Assembly: GCA_023151115.1 (NCBI GenBank)
Contig: JAKLJP010000023.1
Coordinates: 62,001 to 126,000, forward strand
Reading direction: 5' to 3'
Length of the DNA: 64,000 nt
From: Anaerolineae bacterium
GTDB lineage: Bacteria > Chloroflexota > Anaerolineae > 4572-78 > J111
Shown: positions 8,826 to 17,324 of the stretch, one piece after another
How the letters are laid out: each line of letters starts with the position of its first letter
Position numbering within the stretch: the stretch's first letter is position 1
Translations under genes and position numbers: made by a program
The notes under the pieces: model-generated
What the model was told of the DNA's origin: nothing
Databases searched by the model: none
The model's input: only the letters and a program-made list of their open reading frames with translations

Positions 8826-8870
8826 GTCACCCAAATTAGTATGGGCAGGTCCCTAAAACAGTGATAGTAT
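8826..8870 (+). promoter_or_regulatory. Shared stress promoter, copy C
   Basis: Block CACCCAAATTAGTATGGGCA (8828-8847) ends in TGGGCA and is followed after 17 bp by TAGTAT at 8865-8870. It faces the 8901-10532 unit. Confidence 0.6.
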
Positions 8871-8900
8871 CTCAGTTAAATAACAACTGTTAAACGGCAG

Positions 8901-9149
8901 ATGTTACAAAGAATGATAGAAACATTCATGAGTGAGGATAGTAAAGCTCTTATTTATTTTGGAGTTGACGCCAAACAGGTACCAGCCTGGACTACCTGGA
9001 ATGGAGCAGGCAACTTTAGGTTGCCCAGGGTGATGCCAGTGGCGTTACGAGTGGTCTCTGGATTAAACCTTCACCCGAGACTGCAAATTCCTCTATTTCC
9101 CCTTTTTCTGAGCGACCTGAGTGGCAGGTCGCTCAGAAACCCCTCTTAG
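8901..9149 (+). CDS. Hypothetical 82-residue leader ORF
   Basis: An open frame between promoter copy C and the YflT-like gene, ending 19 bp before that gene. The protein resembles nothing I recognise and has no membrane helix or motif. The ribosome site is poor. Its last third runs through the perfect inverted repeat at 9105-9139, so it may simply be a long 5' untranslated region. Confidence 0.25.
   Translation: MLQRMIETFMSEDSKALIYFGVDAKQVPAWTTWNGAGNFRLPRVMPVALRVVSGLNLHPRLQIPLFPLFLSDLSGRSLRNPS
9105..9139 (+). promoter_or_regulatory. Perfect 15-bp inverted repeat in the leader of the YflT-like gene
   Basis: Arms 9105-9119 (TTTCTGAGCGACCTG) and 9125-9139 are exact complements around loop AGTGG. 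Neither strand shows a T-tract right after the stem, so a simple terminator is unlikely. A 5'-UTR stability or control hairpin 30 bp upstream of the start codon fits better. Confidence 0.55.
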
Positions 9150-9168
9150 GAGTCTATAGGAGAAACCT

Positions 9169-9684
9169 ATGACAACAACCGTCGTTGGACTATTTAAAAA
9201 TATTCGCGAAGTAGACAGCGCGATTAAGGCCCTAAAGAATCAAGGCTTTGAGCTGGCCCAGATCAGCCTGAAAGCCGGACCTGAGGTTATCAGTACTGAT
9301 CTCGAAGCCGGCACAGCGCAGCAGGAATTAGCCGCCGGGATTATAAACGGAGCTATCGCCGGAGCGGCGCTGGGGCTGCTGGCCGGTCTGGTTTGGGGCC
9401 TGACTTCTGTTCCACTGTCCGGCGCTAACCCTGGCCTAACCCTAGAAGCTTTGCGCACCATGCTTACCTTTACGGTAGCCGGGGCAGCGATGGGGGCGAT
9501 AATAGGAAGTGTTTTGCTAGCCGGCCTGGTTAAATTAGGCCTGGCCACGGAAAAAACTCACTTTTATATCACGAGCTTTCGACAAAAAGGCGTCCTGGTG
9601 GCTGTACAAACGCCGGAAGAGCGCATTTCGGAAGTAAAAACGGTTCTCTATGCCGCCAACGCCGTGGAAGGAAGTGTGTTATGA
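9169..9684 (+). CDS. YflT-like general stress protein with glycine-rich membrane hairpin
   Basis: 171 residues. The N-terminal 45 residues (VVGLFKNIREVDSAIKALKNQGFELAQISL) match the general stress protein 17M/YflT pattern. Two Gly/Ala-rich hydrophobic segments (about 60-85 and 100-125) form a membrane-inserting hairpin, and a second alpha/beta half follows. AGGAG precedes the ATG by 8 bases. The stop overlaps the next gene's start (ATGA), so it is co-translated with the M48 protease. A larger relative is at 43087. Confidence 0.75.
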   Translation: MTTTVVGLFKNIREVDSAIKALKNQGFELAQISLKAGPEVISTDLEAGTAQQELAAGIINGAIAGAALGLLAGLVWGLTSVPLSGANPGLTLEALRTMLTFTVAGAAMGAIIGSVLLAGLVKLGLATEKTHFYITSFRQKGVLVAVQTPEERISEVKTVLYAANAVEGSVL

Positions 9685-10532
9685 CCATTCTACGGGGATC
9701 GTCCCGAGGCCGCTCTTTGGTGGGCGGCAATGCCCGCTGGATTGTGGCCCTGATTATTGCTGTAATTTCTATTGTAACCTATTGCAGCAGCACTGCCTAC
9801 AATCCCATTACCGGCGAAGAGCAGCACGTCAGCCTGAGTGTGGACCAGGAAATTGCCCTGGGGCTGCAATCGGCCCCCGAGATGGCGGCTCAGTTTGGCG
9901 GATTGCATCCCAGCCAGGAAGCCCAGGCGATGGTAGATCAGGTCGGCGCGCGGCTAATCAGTTCGACCGACGCTAAAGATACGCCTTACCAGTTTGAATT
10001 TAATCTCCTGGCCGATGAGCAGACGGTTAATGCCTTTGCCCTACCTGGTGGACCCATTTTTATCACCGCCGCCTTGATGGACCGGCTGGAAACAGAAGGT
10101 CAATTGGCCGGCGTTCTGGCCCACGAAGTGGGCCACGTGGTAGCTCGACATTCGGCTGAGCACATTGCTAAGGCCCAACTTACCCAGGGTTTATCAGGAG
10201 CGGTGATCATTGCCGCCTCTGACCCCGATAATCCCAACTCATCCCAGCATGCCGCCGCCGTCGCCGCTGTGGTGGGGCAGATGATTAATATGAAGTATGG
10301 CCGTGACGACGAGTTGGAGTCAGATCGTTTGGGTGTCCGTTTTATGGCCGAAGCCGGGTATGACCCGCGCTCGCTGATCCGGGTTATGGAAATCCTGGCC
10401 GAAGCCAGCGGTGGTGAAGGCCCACCCGAGTTTGCCAGCACCCACCCCAACCCGGAGCGGCGCATCGAGCAAATCCAGGCCGCCATCCAGGAAGAGTTTC
10501 CTAATGGCGTACCTGAAGGATTAATCCAATAG
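9681..10532 (+). CDS. M48-family zinc metalloprotease (BepA/LoiP-like), probable lipoprotein
   Basis: A hydrophobic N-terminal segment ends in a lipobox-like cysteine (IVTYCSS, about residue 35), suggesting an anchored extracytoplasmic enzyme. The zinc site HEVGHVVARH (about residues 146-155) and the downstream Glu region (DELESDRLGVRFMAEAGYDP) are intact, followed by the family's STHPNPERRIEQI. It overlaps the YflT-like gene by 4 bp, which ties it to envelope stress. Confidence 0.88.
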   Translation: MTILRGSSRGRSLVGGNARWIVALIIAVISIVTYCSSTAYNPITGEEQHVSLSVDQEIALGLQSAPEMAAQFGGLHPSQEAQAMVDQVGARLISSTDAKDTPYQFEFNLLADEQTVNAFALPGGPIFITAALMDRLETEGQLAGVLAHEVGHVVARHSAEHIAKAQLTQGLSGAVIIAASDPDNPNSSQHAAAVAAVVGQMINMKYGRDDELESDRLGVRFMAEAGYDPRSLIRVMEILAEASGGEGPPEFASTHPNPERRIEQIQAAIQEEFPNGVPEGLIQ

Positions 10533-10657
10533 TGAATTATGAATTGTGATTCGGTTAAGAAGTAATCCCTCATTAACAATTTACAATTGACAATTCACCA
10601 TTCTGTATTCCACCCTTACTCAATCCCGCCTGAGTGAGAGGTTAAACATAAAAACTT

Positions 10658-10764
10658 GGCTCATGTATAGAACAAGTGCAATTTAGCAGAGGCGGCTCCC
10701 ACGCCGCCGAGGGCCGCCGGGCGTGGAAGCCCGGCCTGCTTTGCACTAGTACTTAACATGAGCC
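10658..10764. mobile_element. 107-bp MITE, copy 1, with 8-bp target duplication
   Basis: The ends GGCTCATGT and ACATGAGCC are the outer part of an imperfect terminal inverted repeat of about 24 bp. The element is flanked by AAAAACTT at 10650-10657 and 10765-10772. The inside is a GC-rich hairpin pair (GGCGGCTCCCACGCCGCC and GGGCGTGG...). The second copy is at 48794. The GG-start ends and 8-bp duplication resemble the ISL3 group, but no transposase is in view. Confidence 0.85.
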
Positions 10765-10803
10765 AAAAACTTAAACATAAATTATTTCAAATAAGGAGAC
10801 AAA

Positions 10804-11064
10804 ATGTTACTAGAAATTGTAGTGTGGATTTTGTTTGGCGCTTTGGCCGGCTGGATTGCCAGCATGATTATGGGACGTGATGCCCAGATGGGCGCCCTGG
10901 CCAACATTATCGTCGGAATTATTGGCGCATTCATTGGCGGTTTCTTAATGAATATGTTCGGTGCTCCCGGCGTAAGTGGCTTTAACATCTACAGTCTACT
11001 GGTGGCCATTGTAGGGGCAGTGGTGTTACTGTTCTTGTTTGGGCTGGTCCGACGGGCGGCCTGA
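10804..11064 (+). CDS. GlsB/YeaQ/YmgE-family small membrane stress protein
   Basis: 86 residues with three glycine-rich membrane helices (VWILFGALAGWIASMIMGRD, GALANIIVGIIGAFIGGFLM, LLVAIVGAVVLLFLFGLV). It is paralogous to the gene at 7535 and closer to the canonical YeaQ length. AAGGAG lies 6-11 bases before the ATG. It is a single-gene unit: MITE copy 1 separates it from the M48 gene and a strong terminator follows. Confidence 0.88.
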   Translation: MLLEIVVWILFGALAGWIASMIMGRDAQMGALANIIVGIIGAFIGGFLMNMFGAPGVSGFNIYSLLVAIVGAVVLLFLFGLVRRAA

Positions 11065-11090
11065 GCTAGACATCCATTAAAACTAACCAA

Positions 11091-11124
11091 AAAGAAAGCG
11101 CGATTATACGAGCGCGCTTTCTTT
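11091..11124 (+). terminator. Strong intrinsic terminator
   Basis: AAAGAAAGCGCG (11091-11102) pairs with CGCGCTTTCTTT (11113-11124). The A- and T-rich outer arms make it usable from both sides. Confidence 0.85.
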
Positions 11125-11287
11125 ATCACCTTCCCCCAATACCCCCCCTTTCGAGCAGGTAAACAACGCTTTAAATCTCGCCCAGTTGAGGTATGGTCAA
11201 ATAGGGTCACCTGTGCTAAAATACAATCAGGTAAACGGTTCGCTGCCGGGGCAAATAGGCCCTTCAAGGCAGCACTATTATTATCTC

Positions 11288-11351
11288 AAACGCCGGGCAA
11301 GTTGGAACAGTAACGATCACTCGATCAAGCTGACCCAAGCGCCCGGCGTTT
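11288..11351. repeat. Inverted repeat in a gene-free stretch
   Basis: AAACGCCGGGC (11288-11298) and GCCCGGCGTTT (11341-11351) form an 11-bp stem with a 42-nt loop. Apart from this and the element at 11364, I see nothing in 11125-11452. Confidence 0.6.
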
Positions 11352-11363
11352 GTTGTGAACTAA

Positions 11364-11453
11364 GGGCCTATCCGAAAAACGGCAGGTGGGCATCCCTATG
11401 CCAGCCGGTGACGCATAGGGATGCGTCACTACCATGGTTATTCGGATAGGCTC
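11364..11453. mobile_element. 90-bp MITE-like element inserted at a stop codon
   Basis: The ends GGGCCTATCCGAA and (complement) GAGCCTATCCGAA form a terminal inverted repeat of about 17 bp. TAA flanks it on both sides (11361-11363, 11454-11456). Inside is a hairpin GCATCCCTATG/CATAGGGATGC. A 3-bp TNA duplication and GAGCCTAT ends fit a non-autonomous IS5-family relative. The insertion lies exactly at the TAG stop of the methyltransferase gene and regenerates it. Confidence 0.65.
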
Positions 11454-12346
11454 TAATTGAACCGCCAGATTAACCAGCCCTGCCAGAGCCACTTGCGGCG
11501 TAAATTAATGAGGTAGCCTCGCGCTGCCAAATTGTGAGCACTGGCCCCAAACCATTGGCGCAGCCCCCACCCTTTATAAGCTTGTGTTTCCTGGGCCGCA
11601 GACTTCCAGGCGGCAAAAAAATCATAAATTGCTTCACCCGGAACCATGCGGTGGATATAATTTTTGGGCAACACCGTTTGTAATTGGCCAGGGTCAAAGC
11701 CTACTCGAAAGTTGATGCTAAAGACTAGCGCTTCGACTTGCCAGAGGGGTTCATCCTCACGGCGTAGCAAATTTGCTGCCCAAATCCGGCCAAAGGGGTC
11801 AGACGTGCCTTCAATCAGCAGTCCACCGGGCAAAACATAGTGAGCCAACCGCTCGTATGCTTGAGCCACCGCGCTTTCTTCATACTGCCGCAGCACATTA
11901 AACGCCCGGATAAGTCGTACCGTTTCCGGCTGGCCATCCGGCCACTTTTGCAGGGGCAAATTAAAACCGCCCAGGCGAAAAAATGTCAGCGCATCGGCGT
12001 AAGGTTGGGCTTTAGCCACTCGTTCAGGGTCAATTTCAACACCTAACACCGGTAACCGGGGGTTGAGCCGGCGCAGCCGGGCCGCGCTCTCCAGGGTAGT
12101 CACCGGTTTAGCCCCAAAGCCCAGGTCTACATAAAATGCCCTGTCATACGGACCGTCGCTTCGGCTCAGTAAAGTGGAGTCATATTGCAGTAAAAAATTA
12201 TCCACCCGGCGCAGGCGATTATGCGTCGTTTTACCCCGCGTGGCCTGTCCTTCGGGCTTGCGCGGAACCGAGTTAGAGGGAACCTGCTTTTCACCTCTAA
12301 CCTCATCCAACTTACCCACGCTGGGGAGAAATGTTTTTTTAAGCAT
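11453..12346 (-). CDS. Class I SAM-dependent methyltransferase-like protein
   Basis: 297 residues. A Rossmann SAM site is visible at FYVDLGFGAKPVTTLESA (about 90-107) with the acidic strand VLGVEIDP (about 121). The C-terminal half is family-specific. The substrate cannot be told. The first 55 residues are basic and poorly conserved in look. A GAAGGTG ribosome site lies upstream. The gene stands alone between two gene-poor stretches, and its stop codon coincides with the MITE edge at 11453. Confidence 0.7.
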   Translation of the reverse strand: MLKKTFLPSVGKLDEVRGEKQVPSNSVPRKPEGQATRGKTTHNRLRRVDNFLLQYDSTLLSRSDGPYDRAFYVDLGFGAKPVTTLESAARLRRLNPRLPVLGVEIDPERVAKAQPYADALTFFRLGGFNLPLQKWPDGQPETVRLIRAFNVLRQYEESAVAQAYERLAHYVLPGGLLIEGTSDPFGRIWAANLLRREDEPLWQVEALVFSINFRVGFDPGQLQTVLPKNYIHRMVPGEAIYDFFAAWKSAAQETQAYKGWGLRQWFGASAHNLAARGYLINLRRKWLWQGWLIWRFN

Positions 12347-12662
12347 TTCTTTTTTATCACCTTCACTTAGGATTTGTCCGGAGATAACTTTACTGTACCG
12401 GGAGATTAGGGATTAGAGATGAACGAATCTCTAATCTCCAATCTTGTAAACCGAAAAGTTATTCTTGAACGGCTCCTTAATAGTTAAATGTTAAGGGGTT
12501 TTTCTTATTGACCAGATAGGGAACAAGTTACGATGAAAGGGGTATCAGACCCATCAAAAAAGATCGCCCAGCCTCGTCGAAGCTTCATTCACCTTGATGC
12601 GCTGCTATTTATTTATTTATTTATTTATTGGTCGCTCATTTTTGTAACGGCTACCTGGGCCT
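12347..12662. other. Gene-free stretch with hairpin repeat and ATTT microsatellite
   Basis: Contains one short-unit hairpin (12401-12447, units of GAGATTAG type) and five to six tandem ATTT units at 12606-12629 next to the VOC gene's end. No gene is seen. Confidence 0.6.
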
Positions 12663-13070
12663 TCATCGCTTGAGTTGAACCAGATCCCACAAATTGCCAT
12701 AGAAATCTGTGAACACGGCCACGGTGCCGTAGCTCTCTTCTTTGGGTTCACGCACAAACTCAACCCCCTTCGCTTTATAGGCGTGGAAGTCTCGCCAAAA
12801 GTCATCCGTATACAAAAACAGAAATACACGACCTCCGGTCTGGTTGCCTATCCGTGCTGATTGTGCTTCGCCAACCGCGCGAGCGAGGAGGAGACGAGTG
12901 CCCGTCGAGCCTGGCGGCGCCACAACCACCCAACGCTTGTCTTGCTGAGGAAGGTAGGTGTCTTCAACAAGGGTAAAGCCCAGCGTGTCACGATAGAAGG
13001 TGATGGCCTCGTCGTACTCACGAACCACCAGGGCTACAAGCCCAATTGATTGTTTCATCGCATCGTTCAT
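12663..13070 (-). CDS. VOC-family (glyoxalase/bleomycin-resistance fold) protein
   Basis: 135 residues, one VOC module of two beta-alpha-beta-beta-beta halves (LVALVVREYDEAITFYRDTLGF and, near the end, VAVFTDFYGNLWDLVQL). The usual first metal ligand His is Leu and the final Glu is Asp (LWDLVQ), so classical glyoxalase I chemistry is doubtful. Proteins of this subtype are usually annotated only by fold. Translation may start at the first or at an internal Met (13058). It is a monocistronic minus-strand gene. Confidence 0.8.
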   Translation of the reverse strand: MNDAMKQSIGLVALVVREYDEAITFYRDTLGFTLVEDTYLPQQDKRWVVVAPPGSTGTRLLLARAVGEAQSARIGNQTGGRVFLFLYTDDFWRDFHAYKAKGVEFVREPKEESYGTVAVFTDFYGNLWDLVQLKR

Positions 13071-13683
13071 CCCTATTGAAGTTTACTGCCTTGTATATAC
13101 ACCGTCGAAACTGTTAGGTTTTGTTATCACTCGAGTTTAGATAACGAGAAATTCACTGAGTTTAAGCTCGGTGTTGATTAGCACCTTAAAATTGAGTTGC
13201 AGGCCATTTCAAGGTGTTTTGAGATTGTGTTTGGCCCGTTTGGTCACTTTATAATGGTTAGGCCGGGTTCGAGGCCGGCCTCTGGGTCAGCCGGGCGATT
13301 TTCCACGCGTTTGATATCACATTGGTGGGTACACGCCAGCCAGTTTCTCCGGTGAGAGATGCAAGAAAGCTGAGGTAACCAGCTTTTAATCATCACTTAT
13401 CCAGTAGAGCGAAACCCTTAGCCCCATTATAAGCGAAATGAGACTCCCTGAACAAGGGGTGAGGCTAAAATTAAGGTAGGGAAGATGGGTGAGAAGAGTC
13501 AGACAGTCTCCAGGGGACAACAACGAGAATGAAAATGAAGACCGGAGACCGGGGACCGATGACCGGGTGTCCGTTTGGCCGGTCTCCGGTCTTCCGTCCC
13601 CGGTCTATTTTCAAGGGAGTGTTCACGAACCCGGAACACGCCACCGATGATGAGCATCTCTTGCAGCGGTCGGTGGTCAACCG
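13071..13683. other. 613-bp gene-free stretch
   Basis: No credible ORF on either strand. The only structure is the hairpin at 13531-13612, made of tandem GACCGGA-type units with matching GAAAAT/ATTTTC tips. Confidence 0.5.
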
Positions 13684-14700
13684 TTAGCGGTCGTCCCCGC
13701 ACTGTACCGGCAACCCATTCCACTCTGCCGAGGCTTTGAGGGCGTCCCACAGCCGGGCCATGCGCAGCCCCACCTCTGGCGGGCACGGATTTTCCAATTG
13801 ACCGGCCCGCACGGCCAGAAATTGCTGCCACACCCCCAGCGAGGGCGGGCAGGCCACCCGGCGCAAAAAGCGGCGGCCGGGCCGTTGCAGCCGCAGGTAG
13901 CCGCCCCACACCCCCACTTGTAAAATGCCCTGGCTGCAAAAGACTCGCACGTCCGAGCCGTAAGGCGAAGAAGCATCGCCGCAGCCGTTCAGTGTGACCA
14001 ACCCGCCCGACTTGAGCCGGCCGATGGCCGCGGCCAAAATATCCACCGGCGTGCCGCACCGGTCGAACCAGGCGGCCACCTCGACAAAATCCTCCCCGGC
14101 CAAATCGGCCACCGTGTTGAGCAGGTGCGCCCCGGTATCGAACATAAAGCCGCCGCCGGAGAGGGCCGGATCTTGCCGCCACGTGCCATCGGTCAAGACC
14201 CGCCAATCTTGCCAGACCAGGCCGTTGATGTTGAGGATCGAACCCAACTGGCCGGAGCGGAGCAGTTGCACCGCAGTCCGAATTTCGGGGGAGAGGCTGC
14301 CTGGAAAGGCGACCACCAGCAGCCGCCCCGTTTGATTCCGGGTTTCAATCAGGCTGCGCGCTTCGGCGGCGTTCATAACCATAGGTTTTTCCAGCAGCAC
14401 ATCCAGACCGGCTTCCAGGCAGGCGATCGTCTGATCGTGGTGGAAGGCGTGGGGTGTGATGATAAAAGCAGCATCCAATTGGCCGCCAAAATCGGCCAAC
14501 ACCGCTTCCAGCGTGGCGCGGGTGGGCGGCGGTTCCAGCCCGGCCTCCCGAAATTTTTGGGCGGCCTGTTCCAGCATGGTCGGGTTAGGGTCGCACAGGA
14601 CAGCTACTCTGGTGGTGTCCAACTGCTGCAACATCTGCTCCAAATGATAGCGAGCCATATTGCCACAGCCAATGAGAGCGGTGCGGACGAAGTGGGTCAT
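13684..14700 (-). CDS. Gfo/Idh/MocA-family NAD(P)-dependent oxidoreductase
   Basis: 338 residues. The N-terminal Rossmann fold has [12 protein letters not shown] (about 8-19). The conserved catalytic lysine motif LLEKPM is at about 100. The second domain contains [15 protein letters not shown] with the usual His. Such enzymes oxidise or reduce sugars, inositols or related polyols; the substrate is not readable. It is the last gene of a minus-strand run and may belong with the sugar metabolism of the window rather than with the metal pump upstream. Confidence 0.88.
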   Translation of the reverse strand: MTHFVRTALIGCGNMARYHLEQMLQQLDTTRVAVLCDPNPTMLEQAAQKFREAGLEPPPTRATLEAVLADFGGQLDAAFIITPHAFHHDQTIACLEAGLDVLLEKPMVMNAAEARSLIETRNQTGRLLVVAFPGSLSPEIRTAVQLLRSGQLGSILNINGLVWQDWRVLTDGTWRQDPALSGGGFMFDTGAHLLNTVADLAGEDFVEVAAWFDRCGTPVDILAAAIGRLKSGGLVTLNGCGDASSPYGSDVRVFCSQGILQVGVWGGYLRLQRPGRRFLRRVACPPSLGVWQQFLAVRAGQLENPCPPEVGLRMARLWDALKASAEWNGLPVQCGDDR

Positions 14701-14791
14701 AGCTTCTCCTGAAAATGGGGTTCTATATAAAACGTAGTGCGTGGTGCGTAGACATTAATCACGCACCACGTACCACGCACCACGTTAACGG

Positions 14792-17125
14792 TCAGCGGTC
14801 ATTTTGCCGCAGCAGCCGCATCCCATTCAAAGTGACCAGCAGCGATGCGCCCATGTCGGCGAAAACGGCCATCCACAGGGTGGCGACGCCGAAGAAAGCA
14901 GTCAACAGAAAAATCGCTTTGATGATAAGGGCAAACCAGATGTTGAAGCGAATCGTCCGCACGGCCCGCCGGCCCAGGCGAATGGCTGCCGGCAGTTGGG
15001 TCAGGTCGTCGGCCATGAGGGCCACATCGGCGGTTTCGAGAGCTTGAGCCGTACCGCCCGCTCCCATCGCAATCCCCACCGTCGCCGCGGCCAGGGCTGG
15101 CGCGTCGTTGACCCCGTCGCCCACCATCGCCACCGTATCTCCGTGTTCGGCCATCAGTTCGCGGATGGCCGAGACTTTGTCGGCGGGCATCAACCCGGCC
15201 CGGACTTCGTCAACATCCAATTGGTGGCCAATCGCTGCGGCGACCGTCGGGTTGTCGCCGGTGAGCATGACCGTATGAGTCACGCCGGTTTTTTTGAGGA
15301 CTCCCACCGTAGCCTGACTGCTGTGCCGGGGTGGGTCGCTGACCGCCAGGTAGCCGCGCAGCGCTTCATTCTCGCGGACCAGGATGGTGGTTTGGCCGTG
15401 CGCTTCGGCCTTACCCACCAGGCCGCAAAATTCGCGCAAACAGGCGTCATCATCGTGCAGCAGGGTATGGCTGCCGATGGTGACCAGCCGGTCGCCCACA
15501 TGTCCTTGCACCCCCTGACCGGGGAGCGTTTTGACTCCGGTTGCGGCCAGGGTCGGTAGGGCGCGGGTTTCGGCGGCAGCGGTGACGGCGCGGGCCAGGG
15601 GATGGGTGCTGTAACGCTCGACGGCGGCGGCCAGGGCCAGCATGTCGTCGCAGTGATCGCAGGTAGCCATGAGGTCGTGCTGGCGGGCCTCGACGCAGCA
15701 GCGGTCAATACAAGCCAGGCTGACCAACTCCGGGCGGCCCTGGGTTAACGTGCCGGTTTTATCAAAAGCGACGACTTTGACCTGGCCCAGGGCTTCCAGA
15801 TAAGCCCCGCCTTTAATCAGCACACCTCGGCGGGCAGCCGCAGCAATCGCGCTGACCACCGCCACCGGGGTAGCAATGACCAGGGCGCAGGGACAGGCGA
15901 TGACCAGCATGGTCAGGGCGCGGTAGAGCCAGCCGTGGCCGGTGGGGGTATCGAAAAAGGGCTGCCCAAAGAACAGCGGCGGCAGAACAGCCATCAAGCC
16001 CGCCCCGGCCACCACCAGCGGGGTGTAAACACGGGCAAATTTATCCACAAAACGTTGGGTCGGCGTTTTTTGGCTTTGGGCTTCTTCGACCAAATGAATC
16101 AGGCGCGAAAGAGTGTTATCGGCGGCCAGCCGCGTTACCTCAATTTCCAGCACCCCGTCGCCATTGATGGTTCCGGCAAATACCTCTGCGCCTGGAGCCT
16201 TTTCTACGGGTACGCTTTCGCCGGTGATAGGCGCTTGATTGACCGCCGATTGCCCACTGACGACCTGACCATCCATTGGAATACGCTCGCTCGGTTTGAC
16301 CAGAATCCGGTCGCCCACGGCCAGCCGCCCTACCGGTACTCGTTCTTCGTGCAGCCCGCACCAGGGACAGGGGCCGCTCTGATAAGACCCGGAGCCATCG
16401 GGCAGCTCGCGCCCCTGGCAGCCCTGGCAATCTATACACGGCTGGAGGACAATCGCTTCCGCCGGGGCCAATTGGGTCAAACTGCGGATGCTGTCACGGG
16501 CGCGTTCCATCGTATATCCTTCCAACGCCTCGCCCAGGCTGAAGAGCACAATCACCGTAGCCGCTTCGCCGTACTCGCCGATGGCAAAAGCGCCAACAGC
16601 CGCCAGGCACATCAGCACGTTCATATCCAAGCCCTGCCCGCTGCGAATGGCCGCCCAGCCGGCCTTGGCCGGAAAGTAGAGGCCGAAAAGTCCGCCGATA
16701 AGGAAGAGAGCAGGGGCGAGTAGGGGCAGGGGGGCAGGGGAGTTAAATAGAAAATTCTCCCCTGCCCCTCCGCTCCCCTGCCCCCCTGCCGGGAGAAGCC
16801 CTTCAAGGATAAAGGCTGCCCCAATAAACGCTGCGCCGATGAGGGTGAAGGTGTTGCGGGGCTGGCGCAGCAGGTCTGCTAACTGTTGGCGGCGGGTGCG
16901 AGGTTGATACACCTCGTCGGGTGGAGCGATGTTGTACCCTAAACTTTGAATCCGTTTGACAATCTGGGTTTCATCAGCACCGTTGGTAACCACCTCCATT
17001 TTGGCGGTGGTAAAATTCACCTGGCAGGCTTCAACCCCGGCCACGTTGGCCACCCCTTTTTCCAGCTTGAGAGCGCAGTCGGCGCAGTCCATACCGGTAA
17101 TGTGCAGTTGGAGTTTTTCGGTCAT
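14792..17125 (-). CDS. zntA: Zn/Cd/Pb-exporting P1B-type ATPase
   Basis: 777 residues. One heavy-metal-associated domain carries GMDCADC (11-17), followed by transmembrane helices, actuator motif TGES (301-304), metal-site CPC (411-413), phosphorylation motif DKTGTLT (455-461) and GDGVNDAP. CPC plus the ArsR/SmtB gene upstream supports divalent soft-metal export. Two cysteine-rich inserts are unusual: about 230-256 (CIDCQGC and CPWC, in the actuator) and about 472-492 (CIDRCC and CDHC, after the phosphorylation site). The linker at about 112-135 is encoded by a short-unit repeat hairpin (16723-16797). Confidence 0.93.
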   Translation of the reverse strand: MTEKLQLHITGMDCADCALKLEKGVANVAGVEACQVNFTTAKMEVVTNGADETQIVKRIQSLGYNIAPPDEVYQPRTRRQQLADLLRQPRNTFTLIGAAFIGAAFILEGLLPAGGQGSGGAGENFLFNSPAPLPLLAPALFLIGGLFGLYFPAKAGWAAIRSGQGLDMNVLMCLAAVGAFAIGEYGEAATVIVLFSLGEALEGYTMERARDSIRSLTQLAPAEAIVLQPCIDCQGCQGRELPDGSGSYQSGPCPWCGLHEERVPVGRLAVGDRILVKPSERIPMDGQVVSGQSAVNQAPITGESVPVEKAPGAEVFAGTINGDGVLEIEVTRLAADNTLSRLIHLVEEAQSQKTPTQRFVDKFARVYTPLVVAGAGLMAVLPPLFFGQPFFDTPTGHGWLYRALTMLVIACPCALVIATPVAVVSAIAAAARRGVLIKGGAYLEALGQVKVVAFDKTGTLTQGRPELVSLACIDRCCVEARQHDLMATCDHCDDMLALAAAVERYSTHPLARAVTAAAETRALPTLAATGVKTLPGQGVQGHVGDRLVTIGSHTLLHDDDACLREFCGLVGKAEAHGQTTILVRENEALRGYLAVSDPPRHSSQATVGVLKKTGVTHTVMLTGDNPTVAAAIGHQLDVDEVRAGLMPADKVSAIRELMAEHGDTVAMVGDGVNDAPALAAATVGIAMGAGGTAQALETADVALMADDLTQLPAAIRLGRRAVRTIRFNIWFALIIKAIFLLTAFFGVATLWMAVFADMGASLLVTLNGMRLLRQNDR

Positions 17126-17151
17126 TATTTTTCCTTATATAACTGCTCAAC

Positions 17152-17246
17152 CATGTCATTTCGACCGCAGGGAGAAATCTCCGATACCTTACTTTTACAT
17201 GTTGTACCATGGGGATTTTTCGACCTTCGGTCTCGAAATGACATGA
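17152..17246. repeat. Inverted-repeat element of the GTCATTTCGA family
   Basis: Begins CATGTCATTTCGACC and ends with the complement (TCGAAATGACATG). It lies between the ArsR and ATPase genes. Relatives are at 20148 and 39835, with a diverged one at 58325. Confidence 0.7.
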
Positions 17247-17324
17247 GCCTGGGTGTTAACTTTCCTTTAATCAAATTAAAAGGTGTTGCGTGTTCCGTGA
17301 AGAAAAAACGGAACACGCAACACG

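Noticed and set aside
9105..9139. Hairpin considered as a terminator
   Set aside because: No T-tract follows on either strand and it would cut off the downstream gene.
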